A stretch of DNA of 53,096 nt from Prochlorococcus sp. AG-347-K20. GTDB lineage: Bacteria > Cyanobacteriota > Cyanobacteriia > PCC-6307 > Cyanobiaceae. This document shows, piece after piece, positions 1-7,248 of the stretch. A program made the translations under genes and the position numbers. Numbering within the stretch: position 1 is the first letter of the stretch; each line of letters begins with the position of its first letter. The notes under the pieces are model-generated. The model saw nothing but the letters and a program-made list of their open reading frames with translations. It searched no databases and was not told the origin of the DNA. Where the stretch lies: positions 1-53,096 of the forward strand of contig QCCH01000010.1 of assembly GCA_003281315.1 (NCBI GenBank), written 5' to 3'.

Positions 1-2
1 AT

Positions 3-1232
3 CCTGATGGAACTGGAACCTTATCTTATATCTGGCAGTCATCAACAGATGAAACCACCTGGACACAAATTGGAACAGATTCAACTTATACAATTACCTC
101 ATCAGAAGAAGGTAAAAAAGTAAGAGCAATCATTTCTTATACAGATGGACAAGGGTTTGCAGAATCTGTAACCACATCCGATGTTGATATCTCTCAAAGA
201 ACATATTCTTTATCAACAACAATCAACTCTCCCCAGGAGGGATATGAACTTACAACAACTGCCAGCACAGAAAATATTACAGAAGGTTCCACTCTTTATT
301 GGTCATTAAGTGGTACTAATATCTCAATAACAGATTTTGCGAGTGGATCACTTACTGGTTCTGGAACTATTGGCAGCGACGGTACTTTTTCTTTTGAGCA
401 TTCCATTGCCAATGATGGAGAAACAGAAGGTTATGAAACCATAGACATCAAACTATTCTCTGACTCAGAAAGAACAACTCAAGTTGGAGATACAAAATCA
501 ATCTTGATTAGAGATTCTGCAATAGAGGAAAAGATTGCAGAAATTGTGGAGGATTTAAATGGTGTAAAACAAGTCGTGTCTCAACTTGTAAAAGGGCAAA
601 ATTATACTCTCAATAACATAAGAGATTATGACGGAAACTTGCATGCTAATTCTGCTGATGAGGACGTAAGCAGTTCTTATAAATACCAACATGCATTAGA
701 TGTAAATGGTGATGGAACACTAGAAGCTATCTATACAAATATGAAAAGCGGCAGATGGGTTACAGCATCAATTAATCCATTAACCGGGAAAGTTGATTAT
801 TCTGATTATGGCCAAGATGGCACCACCAGAGTCGTTGGAATTTATGATGATCCACTAATTGCAGAAGGTGCTCAGAATAATGGTTATCTATCAGATGGTG
901 TGACTCCTGCTCCAGCTAATTTTGGAGTTTCTGATACAGAAAGATATGTCCAATATAACGGAGAAACTGTCGATCGTTTAGCCCTTAACAGTCAGGTAAG
1001 ATTCCAAAACGATTTAAAAATAGATAATTTAATCGCTAAAAAATCAAATGATTTTGATTCTGACGGAATTAGAGAAGTTTATTGGAAAACCTCAGATGGG
1101 ACAGCATATTTAAGAGCTCTAATGCATGCTGATGGAAATATCAGATATGCGAATTATCAGAGTGAAGCTCAGATGAGTGAATATTTAACCAATAACGGCT
1201 TAAGTGATTCTATTACTGAAATTATTTCTTAA
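3..1232 (+). CDS. C-terminal part of a large Ig/Calx-beta surface or secreted protein (5' end outside window)
   Basis: The reading frame is open from the first bases of the window, so this is the end of a longer gene; an internal ATT/ATG near 504 is not a real start. In order it shows an Ig/PKD-like repeat (TGTLSYIWQSS onwards), a Calx-beta-like domain ending ILIRD, and a C-terminal module of about 200 residues with acidic, calcium-site-like stretches (DVNGDG, DSDGIREVYWKT) and an ending MHADGNIRYANYQ. The same module ends the metalloprotease that follows. Large repeat proteins of this type in marine picocyanobacteria are generally taken to be secreted or cell-surface; the exact role is unknown. 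A perfect hairpin follows the stop codon. It lies in a tRNA-Pro island. Confidence 0.8.
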   Translation, partial: PDGTGTLSYIWQSSTDETTWTQIGTDSTYTITSSEEGKKVRAIISYTDGQGFAESVTTSDVDISQRTYSLSTTINSPQEGYELTTTASTENITEGSTLYWSLSGTNISITDFASGSLTGSGTIGSDGTFSFEHSIANDGETEGYETIDIKLFSDSERTTQVGDTKSILIRDSAIEEKIAEIVEDLNGVKQVVSQLVKGQNYTLNNIRDYDGNLHANSADEDVSSSYKYQHALDVNGDGTLEAIYTNMKSGRWVTASINPLTGKVDYSDYGQDGTTRVVGIYDDPLIAEGAQNNGYLSDGVTPAPANFGVSDTERYVQYNGETVDRLALNSQVRFQNDLKIDNLIAKKSNDFDSDGIREVYWKTSDGTAYLRALMHADGNIRYANYQSEAQMSEYLTNNGLSDSITEIIS

Positions 1233-1233
1233 A

Positions 1234-1254
1234 TAGCGCTAGATGTAGCGCTAA
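1234..1254. terminator. AGCGCTA hairpin after the surface-protein gene
   Basis: TAGCGCTA, four bases, TAGCGCTA: because AGCGCT is self-complementary this reads both as a stem-loop and as a 12-bp-spaced direct doublet. It lies directly after the stop codon. No long T-run follows, so a terminator role is only likely. It also lies about 143 bp before a tRNA-Pro scar, close to the 149 bp that separates the GGGCGA doublet from the next scar, so it may be an element-end site instead. Confidence 0.45.
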
Positions 1255-1370
1255 AGACTATTTAGTTCTAATTAAAAGTGATCAGAGGCATCAAAAACTT
1301 GTCTCAAAATAATGCTTATACCTACCATTTATTAAAGCTATAATAAAAGTCTTATAGATTTCTCATTTTA

Positions 1371-1424
1371 TAGCACTAGTGCTTTGGGAGCACTAGGTCG
1401 CAGGTTCGAATCCTGTCGCCCCGA
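1371..1424 (+). repeat. partial tRNA-Pro(UGG), 3' half: attachment-site scar 1
   Basis: The sequence holds the anticodon stem-loop (AGTGC, loop TTTGGGA with anticodon TGG, GCACT), the T arm (GGTTCGAATCC) and the 3' acceptor strand CGCCCCGA of a proline tRNA, but no 5' acceptor strand or complete D arm. It is therefore a tRNA fragment, not a gene. Bases 1379-1426 recur at 3294-3341 with one mismatch. Tyrosine recombinases commonly integrate at tRNA 3' ends and leave such copies. The complete tRNA-Pro must lie to the left, outside the window. Apart from this scar and the motif doublets, the stretch 1255-1544 shows no gene. Confidence 0.9.
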
Positions 1425-1454
1425 TTAACTTCTCACGATTCTTAAAAACCTTTT

Positions 1455-1472
1455 GGGCGATCCCTGGGCGAT
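1455..1472 (+). repeat. GGGCGAT doublet, left end of the M10-protease cassette
   Basis: GGGCGAT at 1455-1461 and again at 1466-1472, 11 bp apart, starting 31 bp after the tRNA-Pro scar. The same GGGCGA doublet with the same 11-bp spacing occurs at the other end of the cassette (3145-3161). I infer integrase arm-type sites; no binding evidence exists in the sequence itself. Confidence 0.55.
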
Positions 1473-1544
1473 CATTTGTTTGAACTTGTTCAACAAATGA
1501 ATTTCATCTAATATTTATAAAGTTTGATTTAAAGTAATTTAAAT

Positions 1545-3110
1545 ATGAGTTCCTTAACTACAGAATTGCTAATTAAGTACGACTATGTTCGAGGGAGAAC
1601 AAAAAGGACTAGAAAATCTGGCGAAACTGAATGGACAATTTCTGATGCTGATAAAGACGATATCGATGCTTGGGATTACATTTTAGGATATGACGGGCCA
1701 AGTGATGGAAGTACCTTTGGTGAATATTCAAATAAAATTAAATATTATATTTACGACAATAAAACTCAATTGGATTTGGACGTTGCTTGGGTTGGTGAAT
1801 TAGAGGGAATCGATGTTGGCACTATGTATTCCGAAGGAATGCATAAAGATTGGGAAAACTATCTTATAGATCAAATTAATTTAATAGATTCGATAATCTT
1901 GCCAGATTTTGAGAGGGTAACCAACCCAGAGGATGCTCATATTGAGATTGCTTATGTACCAAATCTTCCAGGCAAACTAGCTGGGCAATATGAAGCCGAC
2001 ATTTCATGGTCAACCACATACGATGACAATAACGAGGCAATAAATACTGCCAGTTTCACAAAATCAATATTTAGTTTTAAAGAAAGAACAAGTACTAATG
2101 GATATGATGCTAGGAACCTAACAGACTATCCCGCGCTCAATGATATTACTGCAGCAACTATAGTCCATGAATTTATACATGCAATAGGCCTAGATCATCC
2201 AGGTGGCGATCCAACCTCTACTCTCACGAACTCAAATGAAACAGTCATGAGTTATAACTGGTTGCCTTATGGACCTCTAACCCCAACATTAAAATTAAAA
2301 GATCAAGAAGCACTCGCCGAGATTTGGGGAAAAGAAGATGCTTATAGTTTCCCATCACAAATTACAGATGGGACAAAAGTTGCAGAAGTCAATTCATCTT
2401 ATGTTTCCGATTCCAAAGGGTTTGCCAGTATCAGTGGGTCTACTCCAGTTACCGTTACCAGTTACGAAATAGGTAAAGAAACAACTCTTGATTCAATAAA
2501 AGATTATGACGGTAATTTACATGCTGGAGATAATTTAGCTGCAACTGCCTCATCTTATAAATATCAGGGAATGCTGGATGTTAATGGAGATGGAGTCTTT
2601 GAAACCATCTTCACTAATAAATCATCAAAAAGATGGGTTACTGCAAAAGTTGATTCAACTACTGGTCAGATTGACTTTGATGATAATGGTGCAGGTGGTG
2701 GGACAAGAGTTGTTGGGATTTATGCAGATCCATTAATTGCAGAAGGAGAAAATAATGGTGGGTATTTATCTGATGGAGTAACACCTGCACCAGCAAACTT
2801 TGGTGTTTCTGATGCGGATAGATATGTTGTAGTTAATGGAGAAACTATTGATCGTTTAGCACTTAACAGTCAGGTAAGATTCCAGAATGATTTGGAAATA
2901 GATAATCTAGAGGCTAAACATTCTGGAGATTATGATTCTGATGGAATCCATGAGGTCTATTGGAAGACAGCAGATGGGACTGCCTACTTGAGATCTCTGA
3001 TGCATGCCGATGGGAATATCAGATATGCCAATTATCAAAGTGTAGATCAGATGAAAGAATATTTGACTGCGAATGGAGATGATTCTGTTATTACGGATAT
3101 AACTTCTTAA
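1545..3110 (+). CDS. M10/metzincin-type zinc metalloprotease with shared C-terminal module
   Basis: 521 residues. The zinc motif HEFIHAIGLDH (H208, E209, H212, H218) matches HExxHxxGxxH of metzincins, and a Met-turn VMSY (M235) follows, so the catalytic centre looks intact; the family is serralysin/matrixin-like. After about residue 310 comes the ~200-residue module that also ends the upstream surface protein (DVNGDG, DYDSDGIHEVYWKT, MHADGNIRYANYQ). There is no N-terminal signal peptide and no RTX nonapeptide array, so the C-terminal module may carry the export signal (inference). It is the only gene between two tRNA-Pro scars. Likely substrates are extracellular proteins; none can be named. 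Confidence 0.8.
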   Translation: MSSLTTELLIKYDYVRGRTKRTRKSGETEWTISDADKDDIDAWDYILGYDGPSDGSTFGEYSNKIKYYIYDNKTQLDLDVAWVGELEGIDVGTMYSEGMHKDWENYLIDQINLIDSIILPDFERVTNPEDAHIEIAYVPNLPGKLAGQYEADISWSTTYDDNNEAINTASFTKSIFSFKERTSTNGYDARNLTDYPALNDITAATIVHEFIHAIGLDHPGGDPTSTLTNSNETVMSYNWLPYGPLTPTLKLKDQEALAEIWGKEDAYSFPSQITDGTKVAEVNSSYVSDSKGFASISGSTPVTVTSYEIGKETTLDSIKDYDGNLHAGDNLAATASSYKYQGMLDVNGDGVFETIFTNKSSKRWVTAKVDSTTGQIDFDDNGAGGGTRVVGIYADPLIAEGENNGGYLSDGVTPAPANFGVSDADRYVVVNGETIDRLALNSQVRFQNDLEIDNLEAKHSGDYDSDGIHEVYWKTADGTAYLRSLMHADGNIRYANYQSVDQMKEYLTANGDDSVITDITS

Positions 3111-3114
3111 TTTT

Positions 3115-3135
3115 TTAGTGTCTATTAGACACTAA
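3115..3135 (+). terminator. hairpin after the metalloprotease gene
   Basis: TTAGTGTC, five bases, GACACTAA forms an 8-bp stem a few bases after the stop codon. The T-rich run precedes rather than follows the stem, so it may be a weak terminator or only an mRNA-end stabiliser. Confidence 0.45.
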
Positions 3136-3144
3136 GTCGCATGC

Positions 3145-3161
3145 GGGCGACAAACGGGCGA
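3145..3161 (+). repeat. GGGCGA doublet, right end of the M10-protease cassette
   Basis: GGGCGA at 3145-3150 and 3156-3161, 11 bp apart, matching the doublet at 1455-1472 in sequence and spacing. It is about 150 bp before the second tRNA-Pro scar. The stretch 3162-3291 holds no gene that I can see. Confidence 0.55.
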
Positions 3162-3291
3162 GGAATTGTATAACTTTGGCTATTTATATATACCTTTGCC
3201 TTATTTTTGAGACTAAAAATTTCTTAGACGTTGCAACTTACTTGCTATAGCCTGACTAGTTTATTTAACCTACTGTCTCAATTTGTCGTAT

Positions 3292-3339
3292 GGGTGCTTT
3301 GGCAGCACTAGGTCGCAGGTTCGAATCCTGTCGCCCCGA
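3292..3339 (+). repeat. partial tRNA-Pro(UGG), 3' half: attachment-site scar 2
   Basis: Second copy of the tRNA-Pro 3' half, with the anticodon loop changed to TTTGGCA (base 37 G to C) and an otherwise identical T arm and acceptor strand. It forms a 48-bp direct repeat (3294-3341) with 1379-1426. Loss of the 5' half and the altered base 37 make it non-functional as a tRNA. Confidence 0.9.
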
Positions 3340-3375
3340 TTCAGTTATTGCAGTAAGTCTCAGCTAATAATAATT

Positions 3376-3399
3376 TTCCCTCAAAAAAGCGTTCCCTCA
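3376..3399 (+). repeat. TTCCCTCA doublet, left end of the M48-peptidase cassette
   Basis: TTCCCTCA at 3376-3383 and 3392-3399 (16 bp apart), starting 37 bp after the second tRNA-Pro scar, the position that the GGGCGAT doublet has after the first scar. The same octamer doublet recurs at 4562-4580 on the far side of the M48 gene. Confidence 0.5.
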
Positions 3400-3477
3400 T
3401 ATTTATCTCAAATGACTCCTAACTAGCCAATAGTAGTCCATACTTTAATATTTAAAGTGTTGATATAGTTATAAGTT

Positions 3478-4398
3478 TCAATCATGGACTTTTTTATTCG
3501 GTGAGAAAGTTAAAGTATTTTGATTTCTATTATATTTCCAACTCCATTTATAAGGTTTTAATGTTTTAACTTCTTTGTCATAGGAATCGATGAATGTTTT
3601 TAAGGATTTATATCGCTCTAGATGCCCTGGATGAGTACTTTTCAGTTCAGTATGCGCATCTGTATAATTCTTTTTAGACAGAAATGTTAATGATTTTAGG
3701 CAGGTATCGTTAGGATAACCAGCGTTAATAATCATTCTTGCGCCATTTTGATCTGCTTTTGTTTCGCTTTCTCTAGATAATACCTTTTCAAATAAATCTT
3801 TTTTTTCATCCTCTTCTTTTTTAAATTCCTCATTATTTAATCCTTTATTATTTTCATCTTTTAGATTTTGATGGTCTTTTATTTTTTCTGATAATTTAAT
3901 AGATTGCTCAAGGTGATCATTATAGATTATGTGAGAAAGTTCATGACTAATTAAGCAACCAAGATAGTTTGTTTTATCTCCATAAGTTTTAAAGGTTGAT
4001 TTGCTAATCCAAACTACTCCGCTCCAAGCATATGCCTCTATTGAATTAAATAAAAATGATTGTTTAGAAAGCTCATTAAGATTAACTTCTTTGAAATCTT
4101 TATGCTTCTTATAAGGATTTAAATTTTTAAAATAATAGCAATCATCTTTTTTACATAGACCTAGTTTTTCAGCCTCATATTCCATATAAGCTCCGCTACC
4201 TATAGAAAATGGTATTTCTTCATAACCAAGATTATTTTTTAAGGCAATTTTATCAACTATTTTTTTTATAGTTTTATATTCTCTAGGCATGAAGTAGGTT
4301 GAATTATCTTTAATGTAGTTAGTGGCAATTACAACTAAAAAAATAAAAAAAGAATATTTTGAGAATAATTTCAAAGTTCGTATATATTTTTTTTTCAT
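3478..4398 (-). CDS. membrane-anchored M48-family zinc peptidase
   Basis: 306 residues. A hydrophobic segment at about residues 14-27 follows a lysine-rich start, so the enzyme is probably anchored in a membrane or carries an uncleaved signal. The zinc motif HELSH (H152, E153, H156) and the downstream ETKAD (E212, D216) fit the HExxH...ExxxD plan of M48 peptidases; the 50 residues between them form a charged, probably disordered linker (about 165-205). It is oriented against its neighbours and sits alone between a tRNA-Pro scar and a small DNA-binding protein gene. Substrate unknown. As with the M10 gene, island cargo here is a protease. Confidence 0.75.
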   Translation of the reverse strand: MKKKYIRTLKLFSKYSFFIFLVVIATNYIKDNSTYFMPREYKTIKKIVDKIALKNNLGYEEIPFSIGSGAYMEYEAEKLGLCKKDDCYYFKNLNPYKKHKDFKEVNLNELSKQSFLFNSIEAYAWSGVVWISKSTFKTYGDKTNYLGCLISHELSHIIYNDHLEQSIKLSEKIKDHQNLKDENNKGLNNEEFKKEEDEKKDLFEKVLSRESETKADQNGARMIINAGYPNDTCLKSLTFLSKKNYTDAHTELKSTHPGHLERYKSLKTFIDSYDKEVKTLKPYKWSWKYNRNQNTLTFSPNKKVHD

Positions 4399-4561
4399 AA
4401 AATAATTTGAGTTAAAAAAGAAACTAATTTCTCATTATTTTAGATCGACTGTCAAACACTTTCTATTAGTAGACTTTGGCAACTATTAGACCAGTTTCTT
4501 CATCAGTAAATACAGGTGTGGTTTCCCAATCTTTTTTATAACTAATTACTGGCAAATAATT

Positions 4562-4609
4562 TTCCCTCAAATTTCCCTCAAATGAATCTTTATTAGTCCG
4601 AATTAGTCC
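4562..4609 (+). repeat. TTCCCTCA and ATTAGTCC doublets, right flank of the M48 cassette
   Basis: TTCCCTCA at 4562-4569 and 4573-4580 (11 bp apart), then ATTAGTCC at 4592-4599 and 4602-4609 (10 bp apart). The helical spacing suggests sites for a DNA-binding protein. Otherwise 4399-4702 shows no gene. Confidence 0.5.
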
Positions 4610-4702
4610 ACACTTTTACACCTTATTGAGAATAGAAAAAGCCCAAAATTATACCGAGAGAAGCGATCTAATGCAATCACTTAATTTGTAAATACTTGTA
4701 AG

Positions 4703-4966
4703 ATGAAAGCAAAATCTTTCGAAATTGAAGCCTTTACGATTAGCGAAACTGCTAAAAAATTAGGCTACAAATCAACCAGAACTATCTACACTTTGCTCAA
4801 TAAAGATATTCTTGAAGACTATGTTTATCTAACTCAATCTGGAAGAGTTTATTTAATATTAGAACCGCCAAATCTTCCAACTTTAGCGGAAAAAATTGCA
4901 GCAAATATTCAATATAAAATATCTAATCAAAATACTGATAATACTGCCCCCTCATACATTAAATAA
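4703..4966 (+). CDS. small helix-turn-helix DNA-binding protein (excisionase/AlpA-like)
   Basis: 87 residues. Residues about 11-35 (FTISETAKKLGYKSTRTIYT) read as a winged-helix/HTH_17-type motif in which an alanine-lysine helix, a glycine turn and a serine-threonine-arginine recognition helix are followed by a short beta segment. Proteins of this size and fold act as excisionases or element regulators; that role is inferred from its place at the edge of an island. Its 3' end overlaps the 3' end of ychF by 15 bp tail to tail, marking the junction of island and core. Confidence 0.6.
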   Translation: MKAKSFEIEAFTISETAKKLGYKSTRTIYTLLNKDILEDYVYLTQSGRVYLILEPPNLPTLAEKIAANIQYKISNQNTDNTAPSYIK

Positions 4967-6043
4967 AAATTCCATTACATCGCCCTCATTTACAACATAT
5001 TCCTTACCTTCACTTCTAAGTAAACCTTTAGTTTTTGCGTTTGCAATTGAACCTGAATCTACTAAATTTTGATATGAAATAGTCTGAGCTCTAATAAATC
5101 CTTTTTCAAAATCAGTATGGATTACACCTGCTGCCTGTGGAGCCGTCATACCATCTTTAATCGTCCAAGCCTTTGTCTCCTTTTCTCCTGTGGTGAAATA
5201 AGTTTTTAATCCCAATAATTTATATGTTGATCTAATTAAGGAACTTAATCCTCCTTCTTCTACACCTAAACCCATAAGATAGTCTTTTTTATCTTCAAGT
5301 TCCAATTCTATTAATTCTGATTCTACTTGCGCTGATATCTTTATACATTCTGTATTTTCATTGCTAGCAAAACTCTGAACTTTTGATGAGAAATCATTCC
5401 CTTCAGCTAAATCATTTTCATTTAAATTTGTTGCATAAATAATTGGTTTTGCTGTAAGGAAGCCTAATTGCTTAATTATTAAATTTTCCTCTTCGCTAAG
5501 AGATATTGATCTTACTGAAATTCCTCTCTCTAGCTCTTCTTCAATTTTTTCTAATAATGCATCTTCTTTTGCTGCCTCTTTACTAGTTCTCACCTGTTTT
5601 TTAATTCTCTCTCTTCTCTTTTGGAGTTGGGATAAATCAGCTAAATTCAATTCCAGATTAATTATTTCAATGTCATCCAAGGGATCTACCTTTCCGGAAA
5701 CATGAATTACATCACTATCTTCAAAGCACCTTACAACATGAACTATTGCATCAACCTCCCTAATGTTTGATAAAAATTTATTTCCCAAACCTTCACCTTT
5801 ACTGGCTCCTTTTACTAGTCCTGCGATATCTACAAATTCAATTTTTGTTGGGATAATATTTTGACTAGAACTTAAATTGCCTAACTCCTGCAGTCTTTGA
5901 TCGGGCACTGAAACTATCCCTTTATTAGGTTCAATTGTACAAAACGGGAAATTTGCAGCTTGTGCTTTGGCATTTTCTACAAGTGCGTTAAATAAGGTTG
6001 ATTTCCCAACATTTGGCAGTCCAACAATACCGGCTTTTAACAT
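4952..6043 (-). CDS. ychF: YchF family ATPase/GTPase
   Basis: 363 residues, the usual length. The P-loop GLPNVGKS (residues 8-15) and the DIAGLVKGASKGEG G3 region identify the Obg-related YchF family, which binds ribosomes and hydrolyses ATP in preference to GTP. A coiled-coil insertion (about 130-170, rich in K/E) and a C-terminal TGS domain (about 280-363, ending MEFLFNV) complete the family layout. It is the first core gene to the right of the tRNA-Pro island and is transcribed towards it. Confidence 0.95.
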   Translation of the reverse strand: MLKAGIVGLPNVGKSTLFNALVENAKAQAANFPFCTIEPNKGIVSVPDQRLQELGNLSSSQNIIPTKIEFVDIAGLVKGASKGEGLGNKFLSNIREVDAIVHVVRCFEDSDVIHVSGKVDPLDDIEIINLELNLADLSQLQKRRERIKKQVRTSKEAAKEDALLEKIEEELERGISVRSISLSEEENLIIKQLGFLTAKPIIYATNLNENDLAEGNDFSSKVQSFASNENTECIKISAQVESELIELELEDKKDYLMGLGVEEGGLSSLIRSTYKLLGLKTYFTTGEKETKAWTIKDGMTAPQAAGVIHTDFEKGFIRAQTISYQNLVDSGSIANAKTKGLLRSEGKEYVVNEGDVMEFLFNV

Positions 6044-6186
6044 TTGAAAAATTTATAGAAAAATTATCAAGAAAACATCTTCTAGTAATATAGTATTTAC
6101 TTAACCAATCTTGGATAAGTTAATTATAATCGACTTGATTATTTATTTAGTTCCTAAATATTCTCTACTGCCGTTTTTCAAAAGAA

Positions 6187-7248
6187 ATGTTTGATTTAAT
6201 AAAAAAAAATATAAATTTAAGAAGTGGCATTATATTACTTTCTTTAATTATATTTTTCGTTTTTATAACCAATTCCTTCAAAAAAAATAAGTCAAAAGAT
6301 ATTTCTGATTTTGTAGTTCAAGTTGAAAAGGGAATCCTCTCAGATTCAATTAATACAAGTGGTGAAGTAAAAGCAATCAGGACAAGCAATATTGGCCCTA
6401 GGAAACAGGGAATTATAAAAGAAATAAATGTTGGAGAAGGTGATGTCGTTAAAAAAGATCAGGTTTTAGCTTCTCTTAATGATGAAGACTTCATCTATAA
6501 AATTGAAGAACTTGAATTAAATGCAGAAAAACAAAAATCTGAATTTTTAAGAAGGGAATTTTTATATCAAGAAGGTGCAGTAAGCAAAGAAGATTATGAA
6601 AGCTATAAAAATAACTACAACGTAAGTAATGCGAAACTTAATGATGCAAACGCTGAAAAAAGTTTCTATCTAATTAAAGCTCCTTATGGAGGAAAGATAA
6701 CTGCCAAATATGCGGAGATAGGATCTTATGTTACTCCAAGTACAAATTTAAGCTCGGACTCTAAAACCAAAAACTTTATTTTTGAGCTTTCAGAGGGTCT
6801 GGAAATTGTTGCTAAAGTTCCAGAAAGTGACATTGGCAGAATAAAAATAGGTCAAGAGGCTTCCGTAAGAATTGAGGCTTTTCCCTCAAAAAAATATACT
6901 GCAGTAGTTAAAAAAATAGCTACAAGAGCTGTAAAAGATAATAATGTAACCTCATTCGAAGTAACTTTAAATTTTAAAGATATTTCTGAAGAAATAAAAA
7001 TTGGAATGACTGCTGATCTTGAATTTAGAGTCGTAGGTAATAAAGAAAAAATCCTAGTGCCAACAGTTTCTATTGTCACTGAAAAAGGTGAAAAGGGAAT
7101 TTTAAAAGTAGATAAAAACAACTCTCCAAAATTTGAAAAAATTGAAATTGGTATCAGTAGTGGAAATAAAACTTCAGTTATTGATGGATTAGAACCTGGA
7201 GAGCAAATCTTTATTGATATTCCACCTTGGGCTAAGAAGAGAAAATGA
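6187..7248 (+). CDS. HlyD/RND-type periplasmic adaptor (membrane fusion protein)
   Basis: 353 residues. An N-terminal membrane segment (about 13-30) is followed by a biotinyl-lipoyl-like half (VKAIRTSNIGPRKQGIIKEINVGEGDVV, here cited only by its pattern GxIKEIxVxEGDxVKKxQ), a coiled-coil hairpin (about 105-155), the second lipoyl half and beta-barrel domains. It would link an inner-membrane exporter to the outer membrane; no pump gene is adjacent. Its stop overlaps the polA start (ATGA), so the two are translationally coupled, an order that probably reflects gene packing rather than shared function. Confidence 0.8.
   Translation: MFDLIKKNINLRSGIILLSLIIFFVFITNSFKKNKSKDISDFVVQVEKGILSDSINTSGEVKAIRTSNIGPRKQGIIKEINVGEGDVVKKDQVLASLNDEDFIYKIEELELNAEKQKSEFLRREFLYQEGAVSKEDYESYKNNYNVSNAKLNDANAEKSFYLIKAPYGGKITAKYAEIGSYVTPSTNLSSDSKTKNFIFELSEGLEIVAKVPESDIGRIKIGQEASVRIEAFPSKKYTAVVKKIATRAVKDNNVTSFEVTLNFKDISEEIKIGMTADLEFRVVGNKEKILVPTVSIVTEKGEKGILKVDKNNSPKFEKIEIGISSGNKTSVIDGLEPGEQIFIDIPPWAKKRK

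Larger units (their letters stand above)
1427..3293. mobile_element. putative 1.9-kb tRNA-Pro mini-element carrying a single metalloprotease gene
   Basis: The segment is bounded by two near-identical 48-bp tRNA-Pro 3'-end repeats and has GGGCGA doublets just inside both ends. Its only gene is the M10-like protease; there is no integrase, so it would have to be moved in trans. The architecture resembles the tRNA-targeting tycheposons reported from Prochlorococcus, in cargo-only form. Boundaries are those of the repeats. The alternative is a relic left after an integrase-carrying element lost its other genes. Confidence 0.6.
3342..4620. mobile_element. putative second mini-element with an M48-type peptidase (right end uncertain)
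   Basis: It starts at a tRNA-Pro scar and carries TTCCCTCA doublets inside both flanks, with one gene on the minus strand between them. No clear third tRNA-Pro scar closes the right side, so the end given is only the last repeated motif (ATTAGTCC doublet at 4592-4609). The helix-turn-helix gene at 4703 may belong to the same element. Confidence 0.4.

Noticed and set aside
4470..4500. Possible third, highly decayed tRNA-Pro fragment (CTTTGGCAAC, then ATTAGACCAG)
   Set aside because: It shares only the anticodon-loop octamer clearly; the T arm and acceptor strand are unrecognisable, so chance similarity is as likely.
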